Shown: positions 4,904 through 5,169 of the stretch, piece by piece
Position numbering within the stretch: the first letter of the stretch is position 1
Layout: each line of letters starts with the position of its first letter
Assembly: GCA_023425905.1 (NCBI GenBank)
Contig: JAFABT010000339.1
Coordinates: forward strand, 1 to 5,169
DNA: 5,169 bases
Direction of reading: 5' to 3'
From: Actinomycetes bacterium
Lineage (GTDB): Bacteria > Actinomycetota > Actinomycetes > Actinomycetales > Cellulomonadaceae
Translations under genes and position numbers: made by a program
Notes under the pieces: generated by a model
Told to the model about the DNA's origin: nothing
Databases searched by the model: none
The model's input: only the letters and a program-made list of their open reading frames with translations

Positions 4904-4916
4904 CCCGCGTGGCGGG
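4904..4916 (+). terminator. Weak hairpin after nusB
   Basis: CCCGC-GTG-GCGGG forms a 5-bp stem with a 3-base loop, 24 bases after the nusB stop. No T-run follows, so a classical intrinsic terminator is not supported. U-less hairpins are sometimes proposed as actinobacterial terminators, and this is the only candidate near the operon end. Confidence 0.3.
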
Positions 4917-4926
4917 ACGGTGTGGA

Positions 4927-4942
4927 TGAAACATGAGTTTCA
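4927..4942. promoter_or_regulatory. 16-bp dyad TGAAAC-N4-GTTTCA (candidate operator)
   Basis: A perfect 6-bp inverted repeat with spacer ATGA lies 26 bp upstream of the candidate -10 box of the secreted-protein gene. It sits in an AT-rich pocket of otherwise GC-rich DNA. Placement overlapping or just upstream of the -35 region fits an operator or activator site. The half-sites resemble those of LacI-family operators, but those normally have a central CG and tighter spacing, so no regulator family is assigned. Confidence 0.45.
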
Positions 4943-4967
4943 GCACAACTGGGCCCCTTCTGCCAGG

Positions 4968-4980
4968 TAAGGTGTGTCGG
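4968..4980 (+). promoter_or_regulatory. Candidate -10 box TAAGGT for the secreted-protein gene
   Basis: TAAGGT at 4968-4973 keeps the T, A and final T of the -10 consensus and lies in a gene-free stretch upstream of the next start. The bases at -35 distance (ACAACT at 4945-4950 for a 17-bp spacer) do not match consensus, so an activator might be needed. Transcription would begin near 4980 and give a leader of about 85 bases. Confidence 0.4.
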
Positions 4981-4992
4981 TCAACTCGGACA

Positions 4993-5025
4993 ATCCGCCC
5001 TCGGTCTGACCGTGGGCGGGCGGAT
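4993..5025 (+). other. Leader hairpin with two alternative registers
   Basis: CCGCCC-T-CGGTC (4995-5006) is mirrored by GACCG-T-GGGCGG (5008-5019). This gives a stem of 10 base pairs with one T-T mismatch and a CTG loop. A second register pairs ATCCGCCC (4993-5000) with GGGCGGAT (5018-5025). An additional CGGTC at 4978-4982 could compete for GACCG. The structure would lie in the 5' leader of the next gene, 28 or more bases before the ribosome site. No T-run follows, so it is not a standard terminator. I recognise no known riboswitch class in it. Confidence 0.45.
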
Positions 5026-5052
5026 GCCGGGACGACGACGCCCCTGTCTATC

Positions 5053-5064
5053 GGAAGGTCTTCC
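5053..5064 (+). promoter_or_regulatory. Ribosome site inside a palindrome before the secreted-protein gene
   Basis: GGAAGG at 5053-5058 lies six bases before the ATG at 5065 and supports that start. The site is part of GGAAG-GT-CTTCC (5053-5064), an inverted repeat that fills the whole interval to the ATG. The 2-base loop is too tight for a full stem, but a shorter one, or pairing between two transcripts, is possible. Confidence 0.5.
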
Positions 5065-5169
5065 ATGTCTGATCTCCACGGGACCGCGCCCCGCGCGCCC
5101 TGGATGCTCCGCCACCGGCGCAGCGCCGCCGCGGCTGCCGGCTTCAGCCTGCTCGCGACCAGCCTCGCG
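5065..5169 (+). CDS. N-terminus of a secreted protein (truncated by window end)
   Basis: The frame is open from ATG 5065 to the window edge and gives 35 residues. A positively charged stretch (MLRHRRS, 14-20) is followed by AAAAAGFSLLATSLA (21-35), the start of a hydrophobic core. This is the n- and h-region of a Sec-type signal peptide, or of an N-terminal membrane anchor. The cleavage site would lie beyond the window. No twin-arginine motif of the S-R-R-x-F-L-K type is seen. ATG at codon 14 (5104) is a possible alternative start and would give a more compact signal peptide. The ribosome site at 5053-5058 favours 5065. The mature protein is not visible, so no function can be given. Its separate promoter-like region sets it apart from efp-nusB. 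Confidence 0.7.
   Translation, partial: MSDLHGTAPRAPWMLRHRRSAAAAAGFSLLATSLA

Noticed and set aside
4904..4916. Strong rho-independent terminator for efp-nusB
   Set aside because: Only a 5-bp stem and no T-run; kept as a weak hairpin only.
4980..5064. Known riboswitch (such as the c-di-AMP ydaO type found before actinobacterial cell-wall hydrolases)
   Set aside because: The leader is too short, and I cannot find the conserved core of that class.
4857..5066. Reverse-strand open frame of 69 codons in the gap after nusB
   Set aside because: No ribosome site or recognisable motif, and it crosses the end of nusB and the promoter-like region.

Overview
The window is very GC-rich (roughly 70%, with third codon positions almost all G or C). 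It carries GTG starts, GTGA stop/start overlaps, TANNNT-type -10 boxes and an aroK-aroB-aroQ / efp-nusB gene order. Together these point to an actinobacterium, most likely Micrococcales and perhaps Cellulomonas-like. That genus-level guess rests on protein flavour only. All genes supported here lie on the + strand.

Layout. Bases 1-224 hold the 3' end of a membrane-protein gene. Bases 239-2004 hold aroK (shikimate kinase) and aroB (3-dehydroquinate synthase), joined by a 4-base overlap. After a 71-bp gap comes aroQ (type II 3-dehydroquinase, 2076-2522). AroB makes 3-dehydroquinate, AroQ dehydrates it to 3-dehydroshikimate, and AroK acts two steps later on shikimate, so the three genes supply part of the chorismate pathway. 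A 115-bp, relatively AT-rich gap (2523-2637) follows. It contains a symmetric array of four GAATC/GATTC pentamers and then a good promoter (TTGATA-N17-TAGCCT) whose predicted transcript starts at or next to the next ATG.

That promoter drives a two-gene unit with a 4-base overlap. The first gene (2638-3276) encodes a SatD-like protein with cyclase-reminiscent motifs fused to a C-terminal helix-turn-helix. The second (3273-3806) encodes a small membrane protein whose C-terminal segment resembles the tail of DUF3307/SatE-type proteins. The pair sits about where pepQ lies in other actinobacterial aro-efp-nusB clusters, and it is the least understood part of the window. Next come efp (EF-P, 3898-4461), with its own -10 box and a leader, and nusB (4463-4879), one base downstream. 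Bases 4880-5064 form a regulatory-looking gap: a weak hairpin after nusB, a 16-bp dyad (TGAAAC-N4-GTTTCA), a -10 box, and a leader with a strong two-register hairpin. A secreted-protein gene then begins at 5065 and runs off the end.

The housekeeping part joins aromatic precursor supply with translation (EF-P) and transcription antitermination (NusB). The SatD-like/membrane pair, with its own promoter and dyad, looks like a separately regulated insert. Its function is unknown to me. No tRNA, rRNA, CRISPR array, insertion sequence or phage gene is visible.
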